Of a DNA stretch of 64,000 nucleotides, positions 53,839-62,920 are shown piece by piece; position 1 is the first letter of the stretch; each line of letters opens with the position of its first letter. The translations under genes and the position numbers were made by a program. Source of the stretch: Tanytarsus gracilentus (lineage: Eukaryota > Arthropoda > Insecta > Diptera > Chironomidae); NCBI GenBank assembly GCA_038502055.1, contig JAXRKN010000039.1:868001-932000 (forward strand), in the 5' to 3' direction. Below the pieces are notes generated by a model that made no database searches, had not been told where the DNA came from, and saw only the letters and a list, made by a program, of their open reading frames with translations.

Positions 53839-54501
53839 TTTCTTTTTTTCAAATTTTTTTTTATGATAAATGCTTGCATTTTTTTTATGTTGCCTAAATT
53901 TATTTAATAAAGTAAACGAAAGTCAAAAATTGCAATTATTTAGAAACCCTCGAAAAAGAATGTAAAGTTGAACCCTCACATATGCTCACACGTGAACGAA
54001 CCCGGTAAGTCCATCAAAATAAATAAATCTCATATTTCTTCAATTTAAAATTTTCAACGAGCGACGGTCGAGCGGATATTTTTGATTGATAATTGATTGA
54101 AAAAATCTCCGAGATTCAAACTGTGAGATAAAAAAGATCCTTTGATGCTTTGTTGTGTGTGAAAAAAAGTCTTCCGCTTTGACGGCAAATAAATTGGTAT
54201 AAAAATGTGAATATAAAAAGAGCGACACCTCGAGGGCATGTGGAAGGGGTTGTAGATTCTGCCACAAAATAACTGCATAACACTTTTTGTACGTGACAAC
54301 AAAAGGACTTAAAAAATATCCAATCAACGATAAAAGAGGATAAAAGAGAAGTGAATAAAAAGAGTTAATGCGGTCATATATAAAAATATTAAATTGACTA
54401 AATTACATTGAAACCGCACAATCAAACTTTGAAATTTAGGGTGTTAAAAATTTAAAATATTTTCAGCTAGAAAATAGGTTTATGGCCAAAAAAAGAGGAT
54501 A
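53839..54501. other. Spacer between 5S rRNA and the first tRNA-Asp
   Basis: AT-rich spacer containing the 5S terminator at the left and the minus-strand tRNA-Asp terminator (A-run 54488-54494 on the plus strand) at the right. The overlapping minus-strand frames at 54040-54327 have no domain content and are judged chance. Confidence 0.5.
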
Positions 54502-54595
54502 CTCCCCGGCCGGGAATTGAACCCGGGTCTTCCACGCACTGTATATTAGGTTGTAACATGACAGGCGGAGATACTCACCACTATACTACCGAGGA
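54502..54595 (-). tRNA. tRNA-Asp (anticodon GTC) with a 22-nt intron, copy A
   Basis: On the minus strand the acceptor TCCTCGG pairs with CCGGGGA plus discriminator G. The D arm (GTATAGTGGTGAGTAT) and T arm (CCGGG TTCAATT CCCGG) match metazoan tRNA-Asp. The anticodon stem TCCGC/GTGGA forms only if 22 nt after position 37 are removed. Loop bases 32-35 (CTGT) pair with intron bases -6 to -3 (ACAG), leaving two three-base bulges, the recognition structure of tRNA splicing endonuclease. Intron base 2 is G here (A in the other two copies). A T-run follows within ten bases of the 3' end. Confidence 0.92.
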
Positions 54596-55980
54596 TATGT
54601 ATTTTGTTATTTAATTTTCGGACATGTGCGCGTATGATTTTTGGCCTATAAAAAAACATCGCACATTAAAATGATAAATTGAGTCATCACATTTGACAAA
54701 ATTATTTTTCTTTCGCTTCACTGATTCTTTTAGAAATTCTGGACAGAAAATTCACATTCGCATCTAAATGACCAAAAATCATCTCAAGTTTCAGGATTTG
54801 ATGAATTGCTAAAAAATTGCAACACAAATCGAGTGTGAGAAATGAAAAATTACATGTGTTTAGTATGCTCAATCGTTTGGGTTTCGATGACAAAAAATGA
54901 CACACACAAAATAAATTTGATATAATTTCCAGTGCAGTGTAATGTGATGTCAATTAATTTGAACAACAGCAACAATTTATCATATCATCATCACGGTGAT
55001 GTGTGACATGCTCATGCGATACTCAATTATAGAAATGCATACCATGTAAAGGGAGACGTCTTTGAGTGACAACTTAACATGCTAACAAATGAGCAATTGG
55101 AGAGAAAAAAGTCTTTCGACGAACCCACAACACAAAGTCTAAAGTCTTAAGGGAGGAATTGATTTAAAGGAGAGAACATATGAATTTTTAAAAATAATTT
55201 TATTTCTTCTTTAAGAAATTTTTGAATCTACGAAATATTAAAAATATTTAGATTAAATTTTCCATCCCTTGATTATTTTTTATGTAAATTTTACTTTCAC
55301 TTGAGTGCGAATGTACAGGGAGGAGACGACCATTAAATACATTTCAATCACTGTCTCAATCATCTTGTCATGAAATCTTTCGATATCGAGAAGGTGAATT
55401 TATGAGATGATTTATTGAAGTTGCAGCATAAAAATTCAATTTCGTGCTCTTGAATAAATTTCTATTTTTTCTGTCTCTTTGACCTTTTCTTATATTTGAT
55501 GTATTCATGGCTGCATATCAATCTCATCTAGCACTCAATTTCACTCCATGAATAGAAAATTTATTTATAAATTTCTCGAGAACTTGTCACAATTTCACCC
55601 TCATGTAGATTGAATGAATTAATGAAGATAGTTTTGAGTTTATTTTTAACAATATTTGTGGTGAACGTACAAATACTTTAAATGACACGAGCTCGGTACT
55701 TTAATTTGGAGGGAAAATTTCTCCGCAAGTCAAAACTTATCACATGCTTAATTAGTCACTGGAAAATGTGGTAATGAGCTGCACCACAATTTTAATTCTC
55801 AATGCTGTCATTTGTTAGAGTAATAAGACTTTAATTAATTTTATGTATAGTGCACTTTAAGCAATAATAATCCTTTTAAAAGCTTTAAATTCATTCCAAA
55901 TTATTAGTATAAAACAAGCCCAAATTCTCACTACCCATTCTTATTAGCATTTTGACAATCAACACTCATCAAAATACATA
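54596..55980. other. Spacer between tRNA-Asp copies A and B
   Basis: AT-rich sequence with no supported open frame. The ends carry the divergently oriented 5' flanks of tRNA-Asp copies A and B, both reading AAAATACATA just before the tRNA. Nothing else recognised. Confidence 0.5.
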
Positions 55981-56074
55981 TCCTCGGTAGTATAGTGGTG
56001 AGTATCTCCGCCTGTCATATTACAACCTAATATACAGTGCGTGGAAGACCCGGGTTCAATTCCCGGCCGGGGAG
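55981..56074 (+). tRNA. tRNA-Asp (anticodon GTC) with a 22-nt intron, copy B
   Basis: Identical in mature sequence to copies A and C by eye, with the same 22-nt intron between positions 37 and 38 (intron base 2 is A). The anticodon-intron helix CTGT/ACAG and the two three-base bulges are kept. A T-run terminator follows at 56082-56089. About 40 bp of 5' flank (TTTGACAA..CACTCATC.AAATACATA) is shared with copy C, so B and C are a recent duplication. Confidence 0.92.
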
Positions 56075-56513
56075 TATCCTCTTTTTTTTGGCCGTAAACA
56101 TTTTTATTTTTAAAAATTCTATGATTGACCGTTGACGAATGTTTAATAATTTTAAACTAAAAGTTTTGGAAACTTAAATTTGACCGTTTTTATTTTTTTC
56201 TCTTCTTTCTTACTCCCACACAACTGCTCCTCTGTTTCTTCTCTATGTGTCATCTTGTGTAATAAAATAACGGTCAAAAATTCGTTGAAAAAATTTAATA
56301 CCTGCCCTTCAATTAAAATCTCTACTAGTTGTACTTAGAGAAAGGAGTTTTTACTTATTTTATTTAAATGTATTAAATTTCACTTTTCTATCTGTTTCTT
56401 TTAAAGGCAAACTACGGATTAATTCGAAAATTTTCTGTGCCCATGACGCAATACAAAATTTGCCCTGTTGTTCTTATAGCCACTTTGACAAGCAGCACTC
56501 ATCGAAATACATA
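56075..56513. other. Spacer between tRNA-Asp copies B and C
   Basis: AT-rich spacer; the left end has the copy B terminator and the right end has the 5' flank shared between copies B and C. No open frame or other structure seen. Confidence 0.5.
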
Positions 56514-56607
56514 TCCTCGGTAGTATAGTGGTGAGTATCTCCGCCTGTCATATTACAACCTAATATACAGTGCGTGGAAGACCCGGGTTCAATTCCCGGC
56601 CGGGGAG
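56514..56607 (+). tRNA. tRNA-Asp (anticodon GTC) with a 22-nt intron, copy C
   Basis: Same mature tRNA and same intron as copy B. The splicing structure is intact (CTGT with ACAG, bulges of three). The trailer TATCCTC and a T-run (56615-56621) follow, as in copies A and B. Three loci with the same intron, including one with a pairing-neutral change, argue against a sequencing or assembly artefact. Confidence 0.92.
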
Positions 56608-56833
56608 TATCCTCTTTTTTTGGTATTTTATTTTTTTAGTGCTACAAAATACAATTTACCTACAGTAATTCAAGAACACTAAATAAAAAATATTTAATTA
56701 TAAAAATTAATTAATTATTTTTCAATAAATAAATTATCAGTCTAAGCAATCAATTTTTCTTTAAAAAAATGAGTAAAGTAAGCAAAGTAAAAAAACCAAA
56801 CAACCGGTAGAGATAATAAAAAAGATATTGTAC

Positions 56834-56905
56834 AGGTTCCGGCGAGAGTTGAACTCGCGTCGTCAGATTCAGAGTCTGAAGTGCTAACCACTACACCACG
56901 GAACC
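56834..56905 (-). tRNA. tRNA-Gln (anticodon CTG)
   Basis: Minus-strand 72-nt gene. The acceptor GGTTCCG pairs with CGGAACC, discriminator T. The A box is TGGTGTAGTGGTTAGCAC, the anticodon arm TCAGA CTCTGAA TCTGA gives anticodon CTG, and the T arm is CGAG AGTTCAACT CTCG in the usual register. No intron. An A-run on the plus strand (56818-56823) is the terminator. It closes the Pol III cluster. Confidence 0.95.
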
Positions 56906-58132
56906 AACCGAAAAATCAAGGTCTATATTGACAGATTATGGCAGAATGCAGTATAGTATCTGATAAAACACATCTAAGGATCATAAAGGATAATTGTACA
57001 ATATGTTGAAGGAACGATTCATTATCATAACAATTTAAACATGATTTTAAAGCTCTTTTCAAATGAATATTAAATTTCATGTAGCTATATATAGCACAAT
57101 GATTTCCTTCAAAGTTGATGCACTCTCTCAATGAAAACCGCCATCATCATCACAATTTAGTCACAAAATAATGAATATGAATTCATGTAAAGCAAGAAGA
57201 CTTTTAATAAAATGCAATAAATTCACGTGTAATAAATGGCATAAGAAAGTAGAAAACCCTAGGTGTAGGACGACAAGACTAACTTTTAGTGTATTTTTTG
57301 ATCATAGTTTAATATTTTTACATTGGACAGAAAATACTTAATATGAGCGATTCATAACTTTAAAGTAAGAAATCTCAGTCTTATTTTCTCAACAAGTACA
57401 AAATTAGGATATTGAAAGTAGCACAAGCACTGCTGGAAGAAAGAAGAATTTATTTTCATTCTTACTGAAAACGGTTGTAGCTAGACACATACTGATTGAA
57501 CTTAAATTAAAGTTTAATTTTTTATTTTTGCAATAGCAACTTTAAATTATTATTTTTTTATTAATTAACGTACATTTAACACGACTTTTGGAAATCGCAT
57601 AATTTTGTTGACTGACGTTTTGTCGACTTTCACATCCACAATTAGTATTTTCAATTGCCGTTTAAGCACGTTTTTCTTCAATTTGTCTTATTAAAATATG
57701 ATTTATTTACAATTTTTCTTTTGAACTTGAAAAGCTCATTTTTGTGATTTTTATCAAACATTTTTTTGTATGGTTTGAATTTCATCCTTTTATTTTCTGA
57801 ATTTTCCATTTTACTATGCTTTTTTCAGTTTTATTTACATTTTCAAAATGCCAAACATACTTTTTTCGAATAAAATTAATTTTTCATCAAAAGCTCGAAT
57901 AAATTTGTAAACTCTAAAATTTGAAAATAAGATCACATCATTCATATCATTTATGTTTTAAAAATTCATCTTTATTAATTAATAATTCAGGAAAAAATAA
58001 GATGAAATTTAAAGTGGGAAATTTGAGTGAATATACTAATGAAGATGAAAATAATGATTTTAAATAAGGAAAAATTGAAATTGATGGAAAAAGTTAAAGA
58101 ATGAAAAAGATGAAAAGGGAAAATTAACAATA
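56906..58132. other. Intergenic region between tRNA-Gln and the zinc-finger gene
   Basis: AT-rich, with no supported open frame. On the minus strand an AATAAA (57976-57971) lies about 155 nt past the zinc-finger stop codon and is a likely polyadenylation signal for that gene, so the right ~160 bp are probably its 3' UTR. Confidence 0.5.
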
Positions 58133-60796
58133 TTAACGCACGCCAAAGTAAGTATCGTGACGTCTCAAGATTTTGCTATGACGCTCGATCGACTCTTCCT
58201 TGATTTTAATGAGCACTTCTTGTGTGAGATAAAAGCACGTAGTCAGCTTTTCAATAAGTCGAACACTGACTTCGCAACTGTCAACATTTTGCACCGAGTC
58301 GTCGTTTCGCATTAACCAAGCTTTGACATCATATTTTCCATCGAAATCCAAAAAGAATGCAATCTAAAAAGAAATTAATTAAAATTCAAATTAATTTAAA
58401 TTCAAATGAAATTATAAAATTCTTTAAAATTATACCTTGTAAAATCCTTCGGGAATGATGACACCACGCACATATTCATTTGTGACCTTTCCATTTTTAC
58501 GCAAAACAACACCGGTTGTCACGTATACCTCTTCATAGCGCATTGCAGTCTCACGAATATTTCGCTCTAATTTACACCAATAGATGCGGTTGAGATCCTG
58601 ATGCATCGCCCAATAATTGAGGTTGCTGAATGATTGCAAGAAGTCTCCTAATGTCCAGCAATTTGCAGCAGCATGAGCATGACCCAAGTCGTAAGGAGCT
58701 TCCAGTGTTGAGGTACGGATGTTGTATAGAGTGTCGTTCTCGTCACGATGGAATTGAACATTTGATCGATCGAATGTTGGTCTACGAATAATGACACCAT
58801 TGCATCGCTCGTACTTGATCAACTCAATGCAGGATGAGAGGCAGTTAACTTCCGAGCACCAAACCAGCAAAGTTCTCGAACCGTTCTTGAAAAGCGCCTG
58901 CGACTGATTGACATAGAGTGGAAAGCTCTTGCTGTTGAGTTGCTTCTCCGTGCGATTCATCTGTCCGTCGATTGAGCAAGTGGCCTGAAGTGGAAAACCG
59001 GGAATGACTCGAGTGATGAGATCGTCTTCGTTGCAAAAGTCGCTTTGAATTATTTCGACACTGTCGACGTTGAATGGCTTTTGCAGAACTCCTAACAATG
59101 CGATCGTCTTAACATCGGCTGATGAGAAATTTTTGCTGCAGAAGTGAGTAATCAACTCAGCAAGAGTCGAAAACTGTTTGCCACACTTTTTGCACAAAAA
59201 GACCCAATCTTGATGACTGTCGCTGATGTGAGCTGCCAATTGTCGAAACGAGAAGTAAACGAAACGAGGCTCTTCCACACAGAAGAGACATGCTGCACCA
59301 GGATGATTGTTTTTGCAGTGAGCTTGCACGAGATCGTCATTCGCAAATGTTTGAGGGCAGGCGGGACACTTGACCTTATCGTGGACGCCAACCATGTGTT
59401 TGGTGAGAGATGATTTTGTCGTGAATCTTGAGTTGCAATCCAGACAGTCGACCCATTTGACATGCGTATTTTTAGCGTGTTCGTTGGCGGTACTGAAGCT
59501 GATATGGACTTGATTGCATGTGATGCATGTCATGACGTGTGAGCGACGATGGGCAACGAATTTTGTGGAGCAGTTGATGGTGATTTTGCAGATCTTGCAC
59601 TTCTTCGGACGGTTGTGCTTCGCCAGTGTCTTCTTCATGAAAAATTCACTATTGCACTCACTGCATGGAAACTTTTCCGATTTTTCATGCTTGTATCCGA
59701 GGTGCTGCTTGAGGTGAAAAGGCCGAGTGAATTTTTCGCTGCAAATCGGACACGTGAATTCTTTTTCCTCGCCAGTGTGGTTGAATTTGACATGCTCACG
59801 AAGTGCTGTGCGCTTGGTGAACGACTTTTGACAATACTTGCACTCGAATCGCTGCAATTCCTCAAGATGAGTCTTCTTGTGCTCGTTTAATCCCGACGCC
59901 GACTTGTATTCACTGCCACACTCATCACAAACAAACTTGAAATTCTTATGAACCGTTCTCATGTGTGCCAACATTCCGCTTCTGAATGCAAAGTCCTTCT
60001 CGCATATCTCACACTTAACTCGATGACCACGATGCTTGGAATTGATGTGCTCATCCATCTTCTGCTTTTGCACAAACTTTTGACCGCATTCGGGACACTC
60101 ATGATTTTTCGCCTTCTCAGTTGGACGCACTGACGATTGTCTTGGCACAAGCATGATGGCAGTTTTCTTCGACGAGTGAGCTTTCGAGCTAGAGCCACTC
60201 GAATCCGCATCTTCGTTCAACTTTCTCTTCTTGGCTTTTGGTTGAGAATGATTGCCTTCGAAGACTTCGACACTTTCAGCGATGTTGATGTTCGTCTAAA
60301 GTAAAAATTATGAATTTGTCATTAGATTATTTTTTATCTCATGAAAAAATTTTTTTTGTGACGCACTTCATGTACATGCCCCCAAAATTTTCATTCAATT
60401 AGAAAAAAATTTAAAGGCACACTTGAATGAAATACACACGCTAAAGACAAGCTAAATTGATGATGAGGGACATTGATGACTTACCTGCGCTTCAATGATT
60501 GAAAGGTCACGTTCATTTTTCATCCGCAACAAAACTTCCATGCGGTCCATGATGAGTTGATCCTCCTGATTGCCGTCCTTGAGTGAGTCTTCCGCTTTTG
60601 CCAGAAAATATGTAGCGCCTTGATCACTGCCATTATTGATCGCCTCCTTCGCGTACTTGATACACAAATCGAACAGCTCAGCGGAAAAATTTGTCTTCGC
60701 CAACCCCTAAAAATGATAAAAAAAATTTAATTTGATATTTTTACCTTTAAAATTGAAAAATCTTACCAAACTATACTCTTTATCACTAGCCTCCAT
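58133..60796 (-). CDS. C2H2 zinc-finger protein, ~12 fingers, with a C-terminal domain of unknown function
   Basis: Four minus-strand exons (60796-60767, 60706-60485, 60295-58436, 58363-58133) join in frame to 780 residues. Residues 1-84 (MEASDKEYSLGLAKTNF onward) are helical and charged without a named domain. A basic PKAKKRKL near residue 104 is a likely nuclear signal. About twelve C2H2 fingers follow (~150-480), from HECPECGQKF to LCKKCGKQFSTLAELITH; a few (for example CSECNSEFF..HNRPK) lack a ligand or have irregular spacing. Linkers are not the TGEKP type except one TGEEKEF, as in many insect regulators. The last ~300 residues are a conserved non-finger domain ending in YFGVR. A likely DNA-binding nuclear protein; target unknown. 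A paralogue lies 4.8 kb away, and the gene shares a 252-bp 5' region with the acidic gene at 61049. Confidence 0.9.
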
Positions 60797-61048
60797 CCTT
60801 GTCGATCGATAACTTGCCGAATTTTCCTTTAAATCCTGCTTTAAACGCGATATTTTAATAAATTTAATTTTTGCAAATTATTTCGCAACGCGATCCTCTT
60901 CTTTGTTTGTATGTGTGAGTGAGAGTGAGTGTGAGAGCGAGAGAATTTTCCAAATTTCTCTTCTTGTGTAAAAGTGAGCTTTTTCTTTACGAGATAAACA
61001 TAAATTTCGGAATATTTAATTGAATTAAATTTATTTAAATTAAACAAG
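60797..61048. promoter_or_regulatory. Shared 5' region of the zinc-finger gene and the acidic gene
   Basis: Only 252 bp separate the two divergent start codons, so both promoters and 5' leaders must lie here unless upstream non-coding exons exist. It contains a GAGTGAGAG-type tract (60913-60941), a possible GAGA-like element. No TATA box was identified. Confidence 0.5.
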
Positions 61049-61607
61049 ATGTCGGATAATGAGGTAAATTTATATGAGTTATGTTGAATTAAAAAATCCT
61101 TGGAAAAATTAACGTTTTTGGCTTTCAGTGGGACAATTTAATTTTAAGCGAAGAAGAGTTGAGTGACTTTGATGAAAGTGACGAAGATGAAACTTTTGAT
61201 GTCGAACTAGAAAATGTAAATATGAATTTATTTTTCATCTTAAAATTTTTTAAAGCTCTATGTTATAGTTTGACGAATTCAACACTGAATTTCCATTTTT
61301 TGTTGAAAAAAATCAAGCTGGCGACCGAGTTCACCGCATTTTGAGAATGATCAAACCCCGAATTTTTCAAGTTTATGCTGCTGATGAGAAAAAAGAAGAA
61401 AATGTCTTTGTTTCACATCGAATGTCATTTAAAGTAAGTTTTCAAAGCAAAAAATTAAATGAGTTTCCTTAAAATTCTTTAAAATTTTTATTCATTTTAA
61501 TTCAGTTTGCTAATCCGACTAGTGATCAAGTTAAGCAAGTCAGATGTCAAGATTTAAGCGATCATCTAAAAGGACCCGATGAACTCAAAGTTAAATTGAT
61601 AAAATAA
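61049..61607 (+). CDS. Short acidic protein, 122 residues, unknown family
   Basis: Four exons (61049-61063, 61129-61215, 61269-61433, 61506-61607) with canonical ends all sit in phase 0 and give 122 residues. The first ~35 residues are strongly acidic (EEELSDFDESDEDETFDVE). The rest is mixed, with a basic segment (RVHRILRMIKPRIFQVY) followed by EKKEENVFVSHRMSFKF and a tail DELKVKLIK. There is no signal peptide or membrane helix, so it is probably intracellular. AATAAA overlaps the stop codon (61603-61608) and recurs at 61615-61620. No family is recognised. It is divergently transcribed from the zinc-finger gene. Confidence 0.75.
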
Positions 61608-62920
61608 AATTTGAAATAAAATATTAAAAATTATTTTACTTTTTAATTTAGTATATTTAATAAATGTTCAATTAGTGTCCGGAAAAACTGCTAATTTTTA
61701 TTGAACCACTACACCACGTTGGAGTTAAGTTATCCACAATCTGGCAGAATGTCTTACTTAAATGACAAAAATATTTTCAAGTCCTTGTATCCTTGTTGAT
61801 AACACAAAATTTTCTACCTTAATCTGGCAGCATAACATATTTAATTATTGAATTCATATTTCTCGATAAGCCTTTTGATACAGGTGATTAATACGTCAAT
61901 GGATTGTATCTTTCACAACGACACATAACATGAAAACATGGCTTCAATTATAACTTTTATAGTCTAAATATTTAGTCAATTTTTTTATTAGCATATAAAT
62001 CCTGACAAATTTTATGTTATGTTAGTTAAATTATTTATATCATCGAGTTCATTTAATATAAAGAAATTAGGAATAAAGATTTTAAGACTTTAAAAATGTC
62101 TCACATAATAAGATGTATTTTTACTGAAGTGTTTAATGACGATTAAATCTTCAAAATTTTCAGAATAATCATTACTAATATGACTCAATAATATCACTCT
62201 TCAATTTCAAATCTGATTATGTTCAGAAAATTCAGAACTTGAAAACTTGAAAGAAAATTTCAATTTTTATTAGCAACACGTGTTAACACTAGTTAAATGA
62301 AAACTTAATTTTCTCAAAAAAAAGTCAAATGTTGATTAATTTAATTTTGTTAGATTGTATTCTTTAAAACGAATCTAACAATACATAAATTAGAAGTATA
62401 GCTTCAAAAATGACCATTTTAGAGCTTGAGAGGAGAGAAAAAAATTAGTTTCTTTTTTTAACATTAGTAAACATTTTACTCAAACTTCTCGAAAGAAAAT
62501 TTGATGTCAATGATTGAAATTTCAATTGATTGTATTTTTCACAACGGATTCAACGATATATAACATGAAAACATGTCTTCAATAATGACATTTTTAGTCT
62601 TTGAGAGAGGAGTAAAATTTCCATTATTTTTACCAAAATATATAAATTTTTCAATCAAATTTTTATTATCAGCATTTAATTCCCAACAAATTTTATATGA
62701 TTTAGTTTATTTATTTCATCGAATTCATCGACATACAAATCATTAAAAAGCATTATTTTTAAACACTTCACATATAGAAAATGAAAACAAAATTCAAATT
62801 TAACTGAAGCGACTAAATATTATGTTATGGCTATTCTTGATAGTGAATCGATATATGATTTGAAATTAAGAAAAAAAGGAGGGATAAAAATTAAAAATTA
62901 AAAGTGGGAAATTAACAATT
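61608..62920. repeat. Intergenic AT-rich region with a degenerate direct repeat
   Basis: Two related blocks occur in the same direction, about 61900-62080 and 62518-62750. Both have TTGTAT.TTTCACAACG, then ATAACATGAAAACATG.CTTCAAT, then CAAATTTTAT.T.AT and ATCGA.TTCAT. A more diverged third relative may lie at 62346-62430. There is no open frame. The spacing of ~620 bp suggests an old local duplication. A 15-base piece identical to the tRNA-Gln A-box region lies at 61704-61718. Confidence 0.5.

Noticed and set aside
59144..59890. Plus-strand open frames of 67-113 codons across the zinc-finger exon
   Set aside because: They are antisense shadows of the finger-coding exon, kept open by its codon composition.
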